In this document: positions 23,942-32,299 of the stretch, piece by piece | How positions within the stretch are numbered: position 1 is the stretch's first letter | How the letters are laid out: each line of letters begins with the position of its first letter | Source of the DNA: Prevotella sp. | Lineage (GTDB): Bacteria > Bacteroidota > Bacteroidia > Bacteroidales > Bacteroidaceae | Length of the DNA stretch: 61,593 nt | Direction: 5' to 3' | NCBI GenBank assembly: GCA_017455845.1 | Contig: JAFSYY010000103.1 | Location: 1 to 61,593 of the forward strand | Made by a program: the position numbers and the translations under genes | Notes under the pieces: generated by a model | Told to the model about the DNA's origin: nothing | Seen by the model: only the letters and a program-made list of their open reading frames with translations | Database searches by the model: none

Positions 23942-25063
23942 ATCCTTCCACTGCTGCATCACGGTATCGACGTCAAAGACTCGGGCCCGCTCAACCGAGG
24001 CTGCCGAGAACTGCTGCCTCAGTTTCTGGTCCTCTATCAGCCTCAAGAGACACTCGGCAAAGCGCTCCACGTCGCCATCGGGTACAACAAAGCCGTTCTT
24101 CCCGTCTTTCACTACATCGGAAGGACCAAAAGGACAGTCGAACGTAACGCAGGGCAACCCCGCCTGCATGGCCTCGAGAAGCACCAGCCCGAAGCCCTCG
24201 AAGCGCGAACTCAACGCAAAGACGGCACTCTGCCCGTACTCGTCGGCAATAGTTGGCGTAAACGGATGTATGCTGACAGTTTTTAGCGACCTGTCCATTA
24301 TCAGCCGTTGCAAGTCGCCTTCCAGTGTGCCCGAGCCGAAAATGGTCAGCGACCAGTCGGGGTGCCGTTGCTCCACCGTCTGCCATGCCTCTATCAGGCG
24401 GTCGAAGCCTTTCTGCCATTCCAGCCGTCCCACGGCGATGACACGCTTTGTCATCACGTCACTCAGACGACTGACAGCCATCACCGTGAAGTTAGGAATC
24501 ACCTCCACCCTTCGTGCCCGCTGCCACTCCTTGGCATCGCCCGTTGTCAGCGTCACCACTACGTCGGCCTGACGCTCCACACGCCGGAAATAGCGTTTCT
24601 TATAATAGCGCATAAACAGGCGCGAAGGCAGCGAACGGCTCAAACCACGGTCGGACATGGTGAAGATACGGGCCTCATGGCTCTCCACAATCTTCTTGGC
24701 CCTACAGGGTATGCCACTCACCAGGTCGGCATTGAAATAGCCCAGGCCTATCAATACGTCGGGGTCAATGCGCTGGATGGTCTCTGTCAGCCCATGAAGC
24801 AACCGCTGATAAAGTTGATGCTTCACCCACAGCCGCTTGGGATAGCCGTATTTATACTGCGAATAATAGGGAATGTTCAGGTTTATCTGTGTCACCTGGT
24901 CAGACAGATAATAGGCGTTGGGCATCGTAGCAAAGTCCTGATAGCAGGTCACCACATAAACCTCATAGCCATAATGGGCGGCCATGTAGTTCATCTTGTC
25001 GCTCAGAATACGCTCCGCGCCTCCTTTGCTCGCCAGTGAGTCAATAACATATACTATTTTCAT
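23900..25063 (-). CDS. Glycosyltransferase family 4 (GT-B)
   Basis: A 387-residue GT-B enzyme. The N-terminal half begins KIVYVIDSLASKGGAERILSD. The donor-binding half has VIAVGRLEWQKGFDRLIEAW near 220 and ALSSRFEGFGLVLLEAMQAGLPCVTFDCPFGPSDVV near 295-330, with the catalytic E-x7-E pattern. It is most like O-antigen or capsule mannosyl/galactosyl-type transferases; specificity is unknown. Its last 14 codons overlap the 3' end of the convergent glycosyltransferase. Confidence 0.9.
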   Translation of the reverse strand: MKIVYVIDSLASKGGAERILSDKMNYMAAHYGYEVYVVTCYQDFATMPNAYYLSDQVTQINLNIPYYSQYKYGYPKRLWVKHQLYQRLLHGLTETIQRIDPDVLIGLGYFNADLVSGIPCRAKKIVESHEARIFTMSDRGLSRSLPSRLFMRYYKKRYFRRVERQADVVVTLTTGDAKEWQRARRVEVIPNFTVMAVSRLSDVMTKRVIAVGRLEWQKGFDRLIEAWQTVEQRHPDWSLTIFGSGTLEGDLQRLIMDRSLKTVSIHPFTPTIADEYGQSAVFALSSRFEGFGLVLLEAMQAGLPCVTFDCPFGPSDVVKDGKNGFVVPDGDVERFAECLLRLIEDQKLRQQFSAASVERARVFDVDTVMQQWKDLLEEGNKSVGSPS

Positions 25064-25081
25064 ATCTCCATATAATATATC

Positions 25082-25116
25082 CTCCTTACTCCTTTCTCCT
25101 TACTCCTTCCTCCTCA
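25082..25116. repeat. Heptamer array at the 3' end of a glycosyltransferase
   Basis: CTCCTTA, CTCCTTT, CTCCTTA, CTCCTTC and CTCCTCA. On the minus strand they encode the charged C-terminal tail and the stop codon TAA of the gene ending at 25086. Confidence 0.85.
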
Positions 25117-26246
25117 ACCACACGTCCCATCTGTACTTTCCACGACAGATGCTCTACCGAACGTCGTATCTCCGAAGGATTGAAATGATGATTGTCGATA
25201 AAGTCTAACACCTGCTGAATGTCGATGGGCGACTCATCGGCCGGTGCCTTCAGCACGTAAGGCTGATGATCGAAGTCGGAATCGCATTCAGAATAGATAA
25301 AGGGTATGCCACGACTGGCATACTCACGGTTCTTCAGCGTCTTGATATGCGTGATGCCACTGCGATGACGCCCCAGACTACCCACGGCAAAGACACACTG
25401 ATTAAAGACCCGGTCGAGTCCTTCGCCAAACAGTTTCCCATGAAAGATGACGTATGGCTCTATACCATATTTATTTATATAGGTGGCAAAGCCGGGCGCA
25501 CGGCTGGAGCCGTTCATCTCCGGGTCCCATACGTCGCCCACGATATGGAAGTACACCTTTTTTAATTTTTTATTTTTACATTCTTCATAGTATTTCCCCA
25601 TGCCGTGGATGAAGCGGTCGAAGCCATGCCACGTATGCACCTCCGCTACTGCTATGACATGGATGTCGTCACCGCCAGAGCCGTCATAGCGGTGCAGCGG
25701 TATGGCATCGAAGTCCACACCATTGCTGATATTGATGGTACGTTGGCCGAATATCTGCTTCGCCTCTGAGAAGGTGACCACCGCATCCATCTGCCGGGCC
25801 AGTGCGTTGCGGAACATCTTATCCACATAAAGCCCTATCTTCTTGTCCCACGGATAGCCCCTGAACTCACCATCGTATGGATAGGTGGGAATCTCCTGCA
25901 AACAGTGTATGCCGTTTTTCCTCAACCTGCGGAACAGGCTTACCAGCCAAGGCGTGGCATTCTGGTAGTTACGCGAATAGACCATCTCTATCTCATGGTC
26001 TATGCAGTAGTCGGCTATACAGCCATAACTCATGCGCTGACGGATGGCTGCCAGCGCCCCGTGACCGTAGTTCTTGATAGGTCTGTCGTCGATAAAGCGG
26101 CACAGGTTACGCTTAGAGTCATAGTCATACGAGCAGACATGCACCTCATGTCCGCCCTGCCGCAAGCCTTTTATCTGGGCGAGCATCTTCTTGCTGATGC
26201 CGCTGCCTGGGTCAAAGCCATGATATGTAAGGAACAGAATCTTCAT
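25086..26246 (-). CDS. Glycosyltransferase family 1/4 (GT-B)
   Basis: A 386-residue enzyme starting MKILFLTYHGFDPGSGISKKMLAQIKGL, typical of GT-B sugar transferases. VIAVAEVHTWHGFDRFIHG marks the start of the second domain near 207, and VFAVGSLGRHRSGI lies in the nucleotide-sugar site. The C-terminal EEEGVRRKE is encoded by a heptamer array and is probably not ancestral. The likely -7 box is at 26267-26274. Confidence 0.85.
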   Translation of the reverse strand: MKILFLTYHGFDPGSGISKKMLAQIKGLRQGGHEVHVCSYDYDSKRNLCRFIDDRPIKNYGHGALAAIRQRMSYGCIADYCIDHEIEMVYSRNYQNATPWLVSLFRRLRKNGIHCLQEIPTYPYDGEFRGYPWDKKIGLYVDKMFRNALARQMDAVVTFSEAKQIFGQRTINISNGVDFDAIPLHRYDGSGGDDIHVIAVAEVHTWHGFDRFIHGMGKYYEECKNKKLKKVYFHIVGDVWDPEMNGSSRAPGFATYINKYGIEPYVIFHGKLFGEGLDRVFNQCVFAVGSLGRHRSGITHIKTLKNREYASRGIPFIYSECDSDFDHQPYVLKAPADESPIDIQQVLDFIDNHHFNPSEIRRSVEHLSWKVQMGRVVEEEGVRRKE

Positions 26247-26266
26247 GATGTCCAGGTTTTGAAGGG

Positions 26267-26274
26267 CAAAGATA
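26267..26274 (-). promoter_or_regulatory. Promoter -7 box for the GT-B gene ending at 25086
   Basis: TATCTTTG on the minus strand, about 20 bp before the ATG at 26246. Confidence 0.55.
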
Positions 26275-26303
26275 AAGATTTTTCATGAAATATGCAAATA
26301 TCA

Positions 26304-26335
26304 TTTGGTTTTTATCATGATTTGCATTATCTTTG
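26304..26335 (+). promoter_or_regulatory. Promoter of GT4 gene
   Basis: TTTG at 26304-26307 and TATCTTTG at 26328-26335, spaced 20 bp, before the ATG at 26353. Confidence 0.65.
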
Positions 26336-26352
26336 CAGAAAAATTTGAAGAT

Positions 26353-27651
26353 ATGAACGTTTGTTTCGTGGCTGAATCCATTTTCTCCTTCGGAGGCGTG
26401 CAAAGGGTGACGGCCGTCATTGCCAAAGAACTGTCGAAGACAGCCAAGGTTACCATCATGACCTTCGACAGTCCGGAAAGCAAGGACACCAGCCTCTATG
26501 CACTGGACGAGACCAACATCGGCTATGAGTTTCTGGCCTATCCCGAAGTAGGCACGCTGAAGCAGAAATGGTGCAAGGCATACAGTTTCCTCTACCGCAG
26601 GCTGTTGCCACAGACAGCGCTCACCTCTGCACTCTATGCCCACAGTTCATTCCCCAGCGAACGGCGGCAGGTGCTCATCAACCGTCTGAACGCTTACGAC
26701 TATGATGCTATCATTGCCGTTCACGCTCCTATTGCCACACGCCTGGCAGCCATCCGCAACAGCCTGAAGTGCAAGAACCTGATAGGATGGATTCACAACT
26801 CCTTCGAGGCCATGTTTTCTGAAGGCTCTTGGTATGCCGGCCCCGAACTGGAGAAATATTTCGTCTATCAGTTCCGTCGTCTTACCCACGCCGTGGTGCT
26901 CTGCCACTGCGACGTGGCTCCCTACCAGAAAAGGCATGCTTTCACCCCCGAAGTGATCTACAACCCCCTAACCCTTGTGCCCCAAGTCCGTGCGGGCGGG
27001 TTTCCCCCGCCCGGTCAAGCAGGCGTCCGTGCGGGCGGGTTTTCCCCGCCTGGTCAAGCAGGCGTCCGTGCGGGCGGGTTTCCCCCGCCTGGTCAAGCAG
27101 GCGTCCGTGCGGGCGGGTTTTCCCCGCCCGATAAGTTCCTGGCCGTGGGCCGTTTCTCCCACCGCCATAAAGGCTTCGACCTGCTCATTGAAGCCTTTGC
27201 CCTGTTTGCCAAAACCAACCAGCACTGGACGCTCGACATCGTTGGCGAGGGTCCGGAAGAGCCCCTCTACCGCCGCCTTATCGCAGAGCATCATCTGGAA
27301 GAGCGCATACATCTGCACCCCTTCACCAACAACATACAAGCCTACTACGCCGAGGCCCAGGTCTACGTACTCTCTTCCCGATGGGAGGGCTTTGGACTGG
27401 TGCTTGTCGAAGCCATGGCCCACGGGTTGCCCGTCGTCTCTTCCGACCTGCCCACGAGCAAGGAAATCATGGGCGACTTCGCCCTTTACTTCCCCAACGG
27501 CAACGTCGCAGCCCTGGCTCAGCGACTTAAGGAGGCCACGCAAATCGACAGGGAAGAGAAAGCAAAAGAAGCCCTGCAGATAGCAGAGCGATTCAATATA
27601 AAAACCATCATCAAGCAATGGCAACGACTCATCCAGAACAACCCCGCCTGA
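26353..27651 (+). CDS. Glycosyltransferase family 4 with four in-frame hairpin repeats
   Basis: A 432-residue GT-B enzyme. [20 protein letters not shown] begins domain one. The donor domain begins [21 protein letters not shown], and [29 protein letters not shown] is the conserved donor site. Between VIYNPL and DKFLAVGRF, residues about 211-259 are four units of [13 protein letters not shown] or [13 protein letters not shown] encoded by GTCCGTGC repeats, exactly at the interdomain linker. The ATG at 26353 is preferred over an upstream in-frame codon inside the promoter. Its last codons and stop resemble the next repeat array. Confidence 0.9.
   Translation: MNVCFVAESIFSFGGVQRVTAVIAKELSKTAKVTIMTFDSPESKDTSLYALDETNIGYEFLAYPEVGTLKQKWCKAYSFLYRRLLPQTALTSALYAHSSFPSERRQVLINRLNAYDYDAIIAVHAPIATRLAAIRNSLKCKNLIGWIHNSFEAMFSEGSWYAGPELEKYFVYQFRRLTHAVVLCHCDVAPYQKRHAFTPEVIYNPLTLVPQVRAGGFPPPGQAGVRAGGFSPPGQAGVRAGGFPPPGQAGVRAGGFSPPDKFLAVGRFSHRHKGFDLLIEAFALFAKTNQHWTLDIVGEGPEEPLYRRLIAEHHLEERIHLHPFTNNIQAYYAEAQVYVLSSRWEGFGLVLVEAMAHGLPVVSSDLPTSKEIMGDFALYFPNGNVAALAQRLKEATQIDREEKAKEALQIAERFNIKTIIKQWQRLIQNNPA
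26986..27130. repeat. GTCCGTGC hairpin array in a GT4 gene, four copies
   Basis: GTCCGTGCGGGCGGG begins at 26986, 27025, 27064 and 27103, a 39-bp period (13 codons). Hairpins pair GGGCGGG with CCCGCCC or CCCGCCT around TTTCC/TTTTC loops. All are translated in the same frame. Confidence 0.93.
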
Positions 27652-28337
27652 ATAGCGTCCGTGCCCAGCGGTTTTCCCGCCTGAATAGCGTCCGTGCCCA
27701 GCGGTTTTCCCGCTGGAATCCAGGCGTCCGTGCCCAGCGGTTTTCCCGCTGGGATTTACGTCAGCACCTTTCATCCGCCCCATGCCTGAAGCGCTGGCTC
27801 GACTATATCATCATGAACCAGCGCGATGCCCGTCCCCGCTGGTACATCCGCCTGCTGGCACCCCTCTATCAGCACCGTGCGCGGGGCTCAAAGATCTATC
27901 CAAGCGTCAGGATGGACACCCCACCCTACCGCCGCTTCTCGCTGGGCAGGCATAGCGTGGTGGAGTCCTTCTGCTGCATCAATAACGCCGTGGGCGACGT
28001 CATCATCGGCGATTACACCCGCATCGGCATCCATAACACCGTCATCGGCCCGGTGACCATAGGCAGTCACGTCAACCTAGCACAGGGCATCACCGTAACG
28101 GCACTAAACCATAATTTCTCAGATACCACCAAGAGAATTGACGAGCAGGGGATAACCACGAAGCCCGTCATCATCAGCGACGATGTGTGGATAGGTGCCA
28201 ATGCCGTCATCCTGCCTGGCGTCACCATTGGCCGCCATTGCGTTGTTGCCGCAGGTGCCGTCGTCACAACCGACGTGCCCGACCATACAATAGTCGGCGG
28301 CGTACCCGCCAAGATAATAAAACATTTAAAAGGATGA
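27618..28337 (+). CDS. Hexapeptide-repeat acyltransferase (LbetaH, WcaF/maltose acetyltransferase type)
   Basis: Up to 239 residues. The left-handed beta-helix is clear: [36 protein letters not shown], then the catalytic-region histidine in [12 protein letters not shown], then [29 protein letters not shown]. It probably O-acetylates a polysaccharide sugar. The start is uncertain: ATG 27618 overlaps the previous gene and gives 60 residues from three GTCCGTGC repeats, whereas ATG 27813 skips them but also drops [10 protein letters not shown], which looks ancestral. It overlaps pyrK by 4 bp. Confidence 0.85.
   Translation: MATTHPEQPRLNSVRAQRFSRLNSVRAQRFSRWNPGVRAQRFSRWDLRQHLSSAPCLKRWLDYIIMNQRDARPRWYIRLLAPLYQHRARGSKIYPSVRMDTPPYRRFSLGRHSVVESFCCINNAVGDVIIGDYTRIGIHNTVIGPVTIGSHVNLAQGITVTALNHNFSDTTKRIDEQGITTKPVIISDDVWIGANAVILPGVTIGRHCVVAAGAVVTTDVPDHTIVGGVPAKIIKHLKG
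27657..27751. repeat. GTCCGTGC hairpin array at the acyltransferase 5' end, three copies
   Basis: GTCCGTGCCCAGCGG starts at 27657, 27690 and 27726. Hairpins pair CAGCGG with CCGCTG around TTTTC; the first copy ends in CCGCCTG instead. Translated units read VRAQRFSR. The upstream GT4 stop codon lies in CCCGCCTGA, which matches the end of a repeat copy. Confidence 0.9.
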
Positions 28338-29128
28338 AGAAATACATTATAGACTTAACAGTAAAAGCCTTGCAGCACGTGCACGAACGCTATGTGCTGA
28401 TACGGCTTACCGATGAACAGCCACTGCCGGAGATGCTGCCGGGACAGTTTGTAGAGGTACGCGTCGACGGGTCGGCGACCACATTCCTGCGCCGCCCAGT
28501 ATCCATCAACCTTGTAGACTATGATGCCAACGAGTTGTGGCTCCTCGTAGCGACCGTGGGCGACGGCACCCGACGGATGGGCACATTACAAGCGGGCGAC
28601 CGCCTGAACTGCGTGCTCCCGCTGGGCAACGGATGGACGCTCCCCCTACCCCTCTCGCAGAGACAGGGAGAGGGGCGCCATCTTCTGATTGGCGGCGGCG
28701 TGGGTGTTGCCCCACTGCTCTACCTGGGTGCCACATTACATAAAGGAGGCATCACACCGACGTTTCTCCTGGGCGCACGCAGCAAGCAAGACCTGCTGCT
28801 GCTCAACGAGTTCGAGAAATACGGACGTGTGCTGCTGACCACCGAGGACGGCAGTGAAGGCGAACGCGGCTTTGTGACCAGCCACAGCATCCTGCAGAAG
28901 GAGCACTTCGACATGATACAGTGTTGCGGCCCAACACCCATGATGAAAGCCGTGGCACGCTATGCCAGAGAGAAAGGCATCGACTGCGAGGTGTCGCTGG
29001 AAAACCTGATGGCCTGCGGACTGGGAGCCTGCCTCTGCTGCGTAGAAAAGACCACGGAAGGGAACCTATGCGTATGCAAAGAAGGGCCCGTGTTCAATAT
29101 CAACCGCCTGCTATGGAATAATGAATAA
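28334..29128 (+). CDS. pyrK: Dihydroorotate dehydrogenase electron transfer subunit
   Basis: A 264-residue FAD and 2Fe-2S protein passing electrons from PyrD to NAD+ in pyrimidine synthesis. [12 protein letters not shown] (FAD), [16 protein letters not shown] (NAD/FAD) and [27 protein letters not shown] (2Fe-2S cysteines near the C terminus) are intact. Between LPLGNGWTL and the glycine motif, a short CCCCTCTC/GAGAGGGG hairpin (28650-28676) encodes PLSQRQGEG in a loop. The start is ATG 28334 overlapping the previous stop. Confidence 0.94.
   Translation: MKKYIIDLTVKALQHVHERYVLIRLTDEQPLPEMLPGQFVEVRVDGSATTFLRRPVSINLVDYDANELWLLVATVGDGTRRMGTLQAGDRLNCVLPLGNGWTLPLPLSQRQGEGRHLLIGGGVGVAPLLYLGATLHKGGITPTFLLGARSKQDLLLLNEFEKYGRVLLTTEDGSEGERGFVTSHSILQKEHFDMIQCCGPTPMMKAVARYAREKGIDCEVSLENLMACGLGACLCCVEKTTEGNLCVCKEGPVFNINRLLWNNE
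28650..28676. repeat. Small hairpin repeat within pyrK
   Basis: CCCCTCTC pairs with GAGAGGGG across an 11-nt purine-rich loop. It is in frame and sits in a surface-loop position of PyrK. Whether it is an inserted element or chance sequence cannot be told here. Confidence 0.45.
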
Positions 29129-29139
29129 AGATAAAAAAG

Positions 29140-30048
29140 ATGGCAAAGTTAGAAGTAAACATAGGTGCACTACAACTGAAGAACCCCGTCATGACGGCTT
29201 CGGGCACGTTTGGCTATGGCCTTGAGTTCCAAGATTTCGTGCCACTCTCAGAGATTGGCGGCATCATTGTGAAGGGCACCACCCTGAAGCCACGCGAGGG
29301 TAACGACTACCCGCGCATGGCCGAGACAGCGATGGGCATGCTCAACTGCGTGGGCCTGCAGAACAAGGGCGCGGACTATTTTTGTGAGCATATATACCCG
29401 CAACTGCCACCCACGGGCGGCACATATATCGTCAACGTCAGCGGCTCGTCGCCAGAGGACTATGCCGCCTGCGCAGCACGCATCGATGCACTGGAAGGCA
29501 TCCCCGCCATCGAACTGAACATCTCGTGTCCCAATGTGAAGGATGGCGGCATGGCCTTCGGCGTGACCTGCGCCGGAGCCGCCAGCGTGGTACGTGCCGT
29601 ACGCCAGGCGTACCATAAGACACTGATTGTGAAACTCTCGCCCAACGTCACCGACATCACAGAGATTGCACGCGCTGTCGAGGCCGAGGGTGCCGATGCC
29701 GTATCGCTCATCAACACGCTGATGGGCATGGCCGTGGACATAGAGAAACGCCAGAAGACACTCTCCATCGGCACCGGAGGTCTCAGCGGCCCCTGCATCA
29801 AACCTGTTGCCCTGCGCATGGTTTATCAGGTGGCACATAGCGTCGCCATACCTGTTATCGGCCTGGGTGGCATCACCACAGCCCGCGATGCCTTGGAATT
29901 CCTGATGTGCGGTGCACGCGCCATAGAGATAGGCACTGCCAACTTCCTTGATCCTGCCGTCACCATCCGTGTGCGTGACGGCATCAACGACTGGCTCGAC
30001 AGCCACGGCATTGCCGATGTGAACGACATCGTGGGGACTATTGCTTAA
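29140..30048 (+). CDS. pyrD: Dihydroorotate dehydrogenase, class 1B catalytic subunit
   Basis: A 302-residue FMN TIM barrel that oxidises dihydroorotate to orotate with Pyr[14 protein letters not shown] opens the barrel. The catalytic cysteine is in [14 protein letters not shown] near 129, and [31 protein letters not shown] binds FMN phosphate. It lies 11 bp after pyrK, so a heterotetramer of the two is expected. Confidence 0.95.
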   Translation: MAKLEVNIGALQLKNPVMTASGTFGYGLEFQDFVPLSEIGGIIVKGTTLKPREGNDYPRMAETAMGMLNCVGLQNKGADYFCEHIYPQLPPTGGTYIVNVSGSSPEDYAACAARIDALEGIPAIELNISCPNVKDGGMAFGVTCAGAASVVRAVRQAYHKTLIVKLSPNVTDITEIARAVEAEGADAVSLINTLMGMAVDIEKRQKTLSIGTGGLSGPCIKPVALRMVYQVAHSVAIPVIGLGGITTARDALEFLMCGARAIEIGTANFLDPAVTIRVRDGINDWLDSHGIADVNDIVGTIA

Positions 30049-30090
30049 TTAAATAATATGAAAAAAGTTGTTTATGTTCAAGATTCTTGC

Positions 30091-30098
30091 TACCTTTG
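30091..30098 (+). promoter_or_regulatory. Promoter -7 box for FKBP gene
   Basis: TACCTTTG, with a GTTG -33-like sequence 20 bp upstream. The predicted leader to the ATG at 30138 is about 33 nt. Confidence 0.6.
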
Positions 30099-30137
30099 CA
30101 GCACCAAACCGATTAAACAACAAATAACAGATAAAAT

Positions 30138-30713
30138 ATGGGCAACAAACAAAACAAGTACATCTCCGTTAGTTATCAACTCTTCTCCATCAACGAAAAA
30201 GGCGAGAAGCACCTGGAAGAACAGACCGAGCAGGGCCGTCCCTTTAAGTTTATCAGCGGTTTCGGCTTCTCACACGATGCCTTTGAGCAGCAGATAGTGG
30301 GACTGGAACCTGGTTCGAAGTTCGACTTCACACTGAAGCCCGCCGAGGCTTTTGGCGAATATTATGAGGAGGGCGTTAACAAGATGCCACGTGAGGCATT
30401 TGAAATCGACGGCAAGTTTGACGGCGAGCATATCTTCCCCGGGGCCGTGATTACCCTGATGGGCGAGGATGACAAACGCGTGATGGCACGGGTCATGAAG
30501 GTTGAGGCCGACGGCGTGACAGTCGATGCCAACCATCCGCTGGCTGGCATGACGCTACAGTTCATAGGCGTGGTGCTGGAGAACCGCGAAGCCACCACCG
30601 AGGAGATACAACAGTTGCTCAACCACATGAGCCATGAATGTGGTGGCTGCGGCGGCGACTGTGAAGGTGGTTGCGGCGGCGGCTGCGAAGGCGGCTGCGG
30701 AGGATGCCGTTGA
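30138..30713 (+). CDS. slyD: SlyD-like FKBP-type peptidyl-prolyl isomerase with Cys-rich tail
   Basis: A 191-residue cytoplasmic prolyl isomerase/chaperone. GFSHDAFEQQIVGLEPGSKFDFTLKPAEAFGEYYEEGV is the FKBP flap and IF-domain entry typical of SlyD. The last 26 residues (HECGGCGGDC... to GCR) hold seven cysteines among glycines, a metal-binding tail analogous to the His/Cys tail of E. coli SlyD, so nickel or zinc binding is plausible. The stop codon TGA opens a heptamer array. Confidence 0.88.
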   Translation: MGNKQNKYISVSYQLFSINEKGEKHLEEQTEQGRPFKFISGFGFSHDAFEQQIVGLEPGSKFDFTLKPAEAFGEYYEEGVNKMPREAFEIDGKFDGEHIFPGAVITLMGEDDKRVMARVMKVEADGVTVDANHPLAGMTLQFIGVVLENREATTEEIQQLLNHMSHECGGCGGDCEGGCGGGCEGGCGGCR

Positions 30714-30771
30714 GAGTAGTTGAGAGTCTTTAGTTGAGAGTTGAGAGACTTTAGTTGAGAGTTGAGAGTTG
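30711..30771. repeat. Heptamer array from FKBP stop codon to aroC TTG start
   Basis: GAGAGTT and TTAGTTG-type units fill the whole gap. The FKBP stop (30711-30713) and the aroC start TTG (30769-30771) are both part of the repeats. It shares the 17-bp GAGAGACTTTAGTTGAG with the array at 22811. Confidence 0.88.
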
Positions 30772-31878
30772 AAAAATACTATTGGACATCTGTTTACGCT
30801 GACCACGTTCGGCGAGAGCCACGGAGCAGCCATCGGCGGCGTCGTTGACGGCATGCCGGCCGGCATTGAGGTTGACATGGCCTTTATCCAAAGTGAACTG
30901 AACCGCCGCAGACCCGGGCAGAGCCAGATAACAACATCACGGCAGGAGCCCGACCAGGTGGAACTGCTCAGTGGCGTGTTTGAAGGCAAGACCACGGGCT
31001 GCCCCATCGGCTTCATCGTGCGCAACCAGAACCAGCACCCGCAGGACTATGAGAACCTGCGCACGCTGTTCCGTCCATCGCATGCCGACTATACCTATTA
31101 TTATAAATATGGTACACGTGACCATCGCGGCGGCGGCCGTTCCTCCGCACGCATCACCATCAGTCGCGTGGTGGCTGGCGCACTGGCCAAACTGGTGCTC
31201 CGCAAACTGGGCATCACCATACAGGCCTTTACCTCGCAGGTGGGTGCTATCGCCCTGGAGCGCGACTATCACCTTTACGACCTCTCGCTGACTGAGACGA
31301 ATGTAGTGCGCTGCCCCGATGCCGAGAAAGCCCGTGAGATGGAAGCCCTCATTCAGCAGGTGAAGGCCGAGGGCGACACCATCGGCGGTGTCATCACCTG
31401 CGTCGTCAAGGGATGTCCCGCAGGCCTGGGCGACCCGGAGTTCGATAAACTGCACGCCCAACTGGGCAGTGCCATGCTGAGCATCAACGCCGTGAAGGGC
31501 TTTGAATATGGCGAGGGCTTTGCCGGTGTCACCCAAAGAGGCTCAGAACAGAACGACATCTTTGTGCCCCATGATTCCCATGAAACCCATGAGGTCCATG
31601 AGGCCCATACCCCCCATAGCACCCTCACCAACCACAGCGGCGGCATACAGGGCGGCATCAGCAACGGGCAGGACATCTATTTCCGCGTGGCTTTCAAGCC
31701 CGTGGCCACCTTACTCCGCCCACAGCAAACCATTGACCTGGAAGGCAATGCCACCACCTTTACAGCCCGCGGCCGTCATGACCCGTGCGTGCTGCCGAGA
31801 GCCGTTCCCGTAGTCGAAGCAATGGCAGCCATGGTCATCCTTGACAACTATTTATCGCTTTCAGCGTACAAAATTTAA
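30769..31878 (+). CDS. aroC: Chorismate synthase
   Basis: A 369-residue flavin-dependent enzyme making chorismate from EPSP, the last shikimate step. All signatures are present: [60 protein letters not shown] and [19 protein letters not shown]. The start codon is TTG, where the family begins M-K-N-T-I-G-H; the first base appears replaced by the heptamer array. A loop near residues 264-281 ([13 protein letters not shown]) comes from 9-bp tandem repeats. Confidence 0.96.
   Translation: MKNTIGHLFTLTTFGESHGAAIGGVVDGMPAGIEVDMAFIQSELNRRRPGQSQITTSRQEPDQVELLSGVFEGKTTGCPIGFIVRNQNQHPQDYENLRTLFRPSHADYTYYYKYGTRDHRGGGRSSARITISRVVAGALAKLVLRKLGITIQAFTSQVGAIALERDYHLYDLSLTETNVVRCPDAEKAREMEALIQQVKAEGDTIGGVITCVVKGCPAGLGDPEFDKLHAQLGSAMLSINAVKGFEYGEGFAGVTQRGSEQNDIFVPHDSHETHEVHEAHTPHSTLTNHSGGIQGGISNGQDIYFRVAFKPVATLLRPQQTIDLEGNATTFTARGRHDPCVLPRAVPVVEAMAAMVILDNYLSLSAYKI
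31568..31620. repeat. 9-bp tandem repeats inside aroC
   Basis: CCCATGATT, CCCATGAAA, CCCATGAGG, TCCATGAGG and CCCATACCC follow in a 9-bp period and encode a His/Glu/Thr/Val-rich loop. The period is three codons, so expansions keep frame. Confidence 0.8.
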
Positions 31879-31910
31879 AAAATATTCGGTAAAAATGCAA
31901 AATAAACAGA

Positions 31911-31937
31911 AAAATCCATTGCCGAATGGATTTTTTT
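31911..31937 (+). terminator. Terminator after aroC
   Basis: AAATCCATT (31912-31920) pairs with AATGGATTT (31925-31933) around GCCG, followed by a T run. Confidence 0.8.
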
Positions 31938-31940
31938 GTT

Positions 31941-31948
31941 TATCTTTG
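31941..31948 (+). promoter_or_regulatory. Orphan promoter -7 box after aroC
   Basis: TATCTTTG directly follows the aroC terminator and faces no protein gene, suggesting a non-coding transcript. Confidence 0.5.
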
Positions 31949-31954
31949 CAATCG

Positions 31955-32047
31955 CTATTAAGGGTTTGTGAAAATCCTAATATGCTTTAGTTAAGTCTAG
32001 TTTAGTTTTTGTGTTGGTTGAGGGCTGCCATTTGGCAGCCCTCATTT
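31955..32047 (+). ncRNA. Candidate small RNA
   Basis: A predicted transcript of about 90 nt begins after the -7 box at 31941-31948 and ends in the strong hairpin at 32020-32043 (GAGGGCTGCCA with TGGCAGCCCTC) and ATTTTATT. No ribosome-binding site plus reading frame is apparent. Start and end are estimates. Confidence 0.35.
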
Positions 32048-32096
32048 TATTATGGTTTCGCTCAAAGAGCGGCTGCCATTTGGCAGCCCTCATTTT
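32020..32096. repeat. Two direct copies of a terminator-like hairpin
   Basis: GGCTGCCATTTGGCAGCC plus CTCATTTT occurs at 32024-32049 and again at 32071-32096. Each has a 7-11 bp stem and a T-rich end, so each could stop plus-strand transcription. Confidence 0.75.
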
Positions 32097-32180
32097 TTGC
32101 AATGAAATGTGAGTTTTCTGATAAGAAGAGATTATGTTTGAAAAAATAGAGGATTTGGAAGGGATGACGTGGATGAAAAT

Positions 32181-32215
32181 AAGGACATCCTATTCAGTTA
32201 AGATAGGATGTCCTT
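32181..32215. terminator. Bidirectional terminator hairpin
   Basis: AAGGACATCCTAT (32181-32193) and ATAGGATGTCCTT (32203-32215) form a 13-bp perfect stem with T-rich text on both sides. It probably ends the minus-strand pectate lyase transcript. Confidence 0.75.
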
Positions 32216-32299
32216 TAGTAAAATCAAGATGCAATAACCTTTAACTTCTTTTTCCCCAAATTCTCTAATTCGTGATAAAAATAAGGTGGAAAACTTTAG

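Larger units (their letters stand above)
31879..32299. other. Gene-free stretch between convergent aroC and pectate lyase genes
   Basis: No credible protein gene is seen in 421 bp. It holds the aroC terminator, a promoter-like box, a possible small RNA, two direct copies of a hairpin, and a bidirectional terminator at 32181-32215. Confidence 0.65.
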
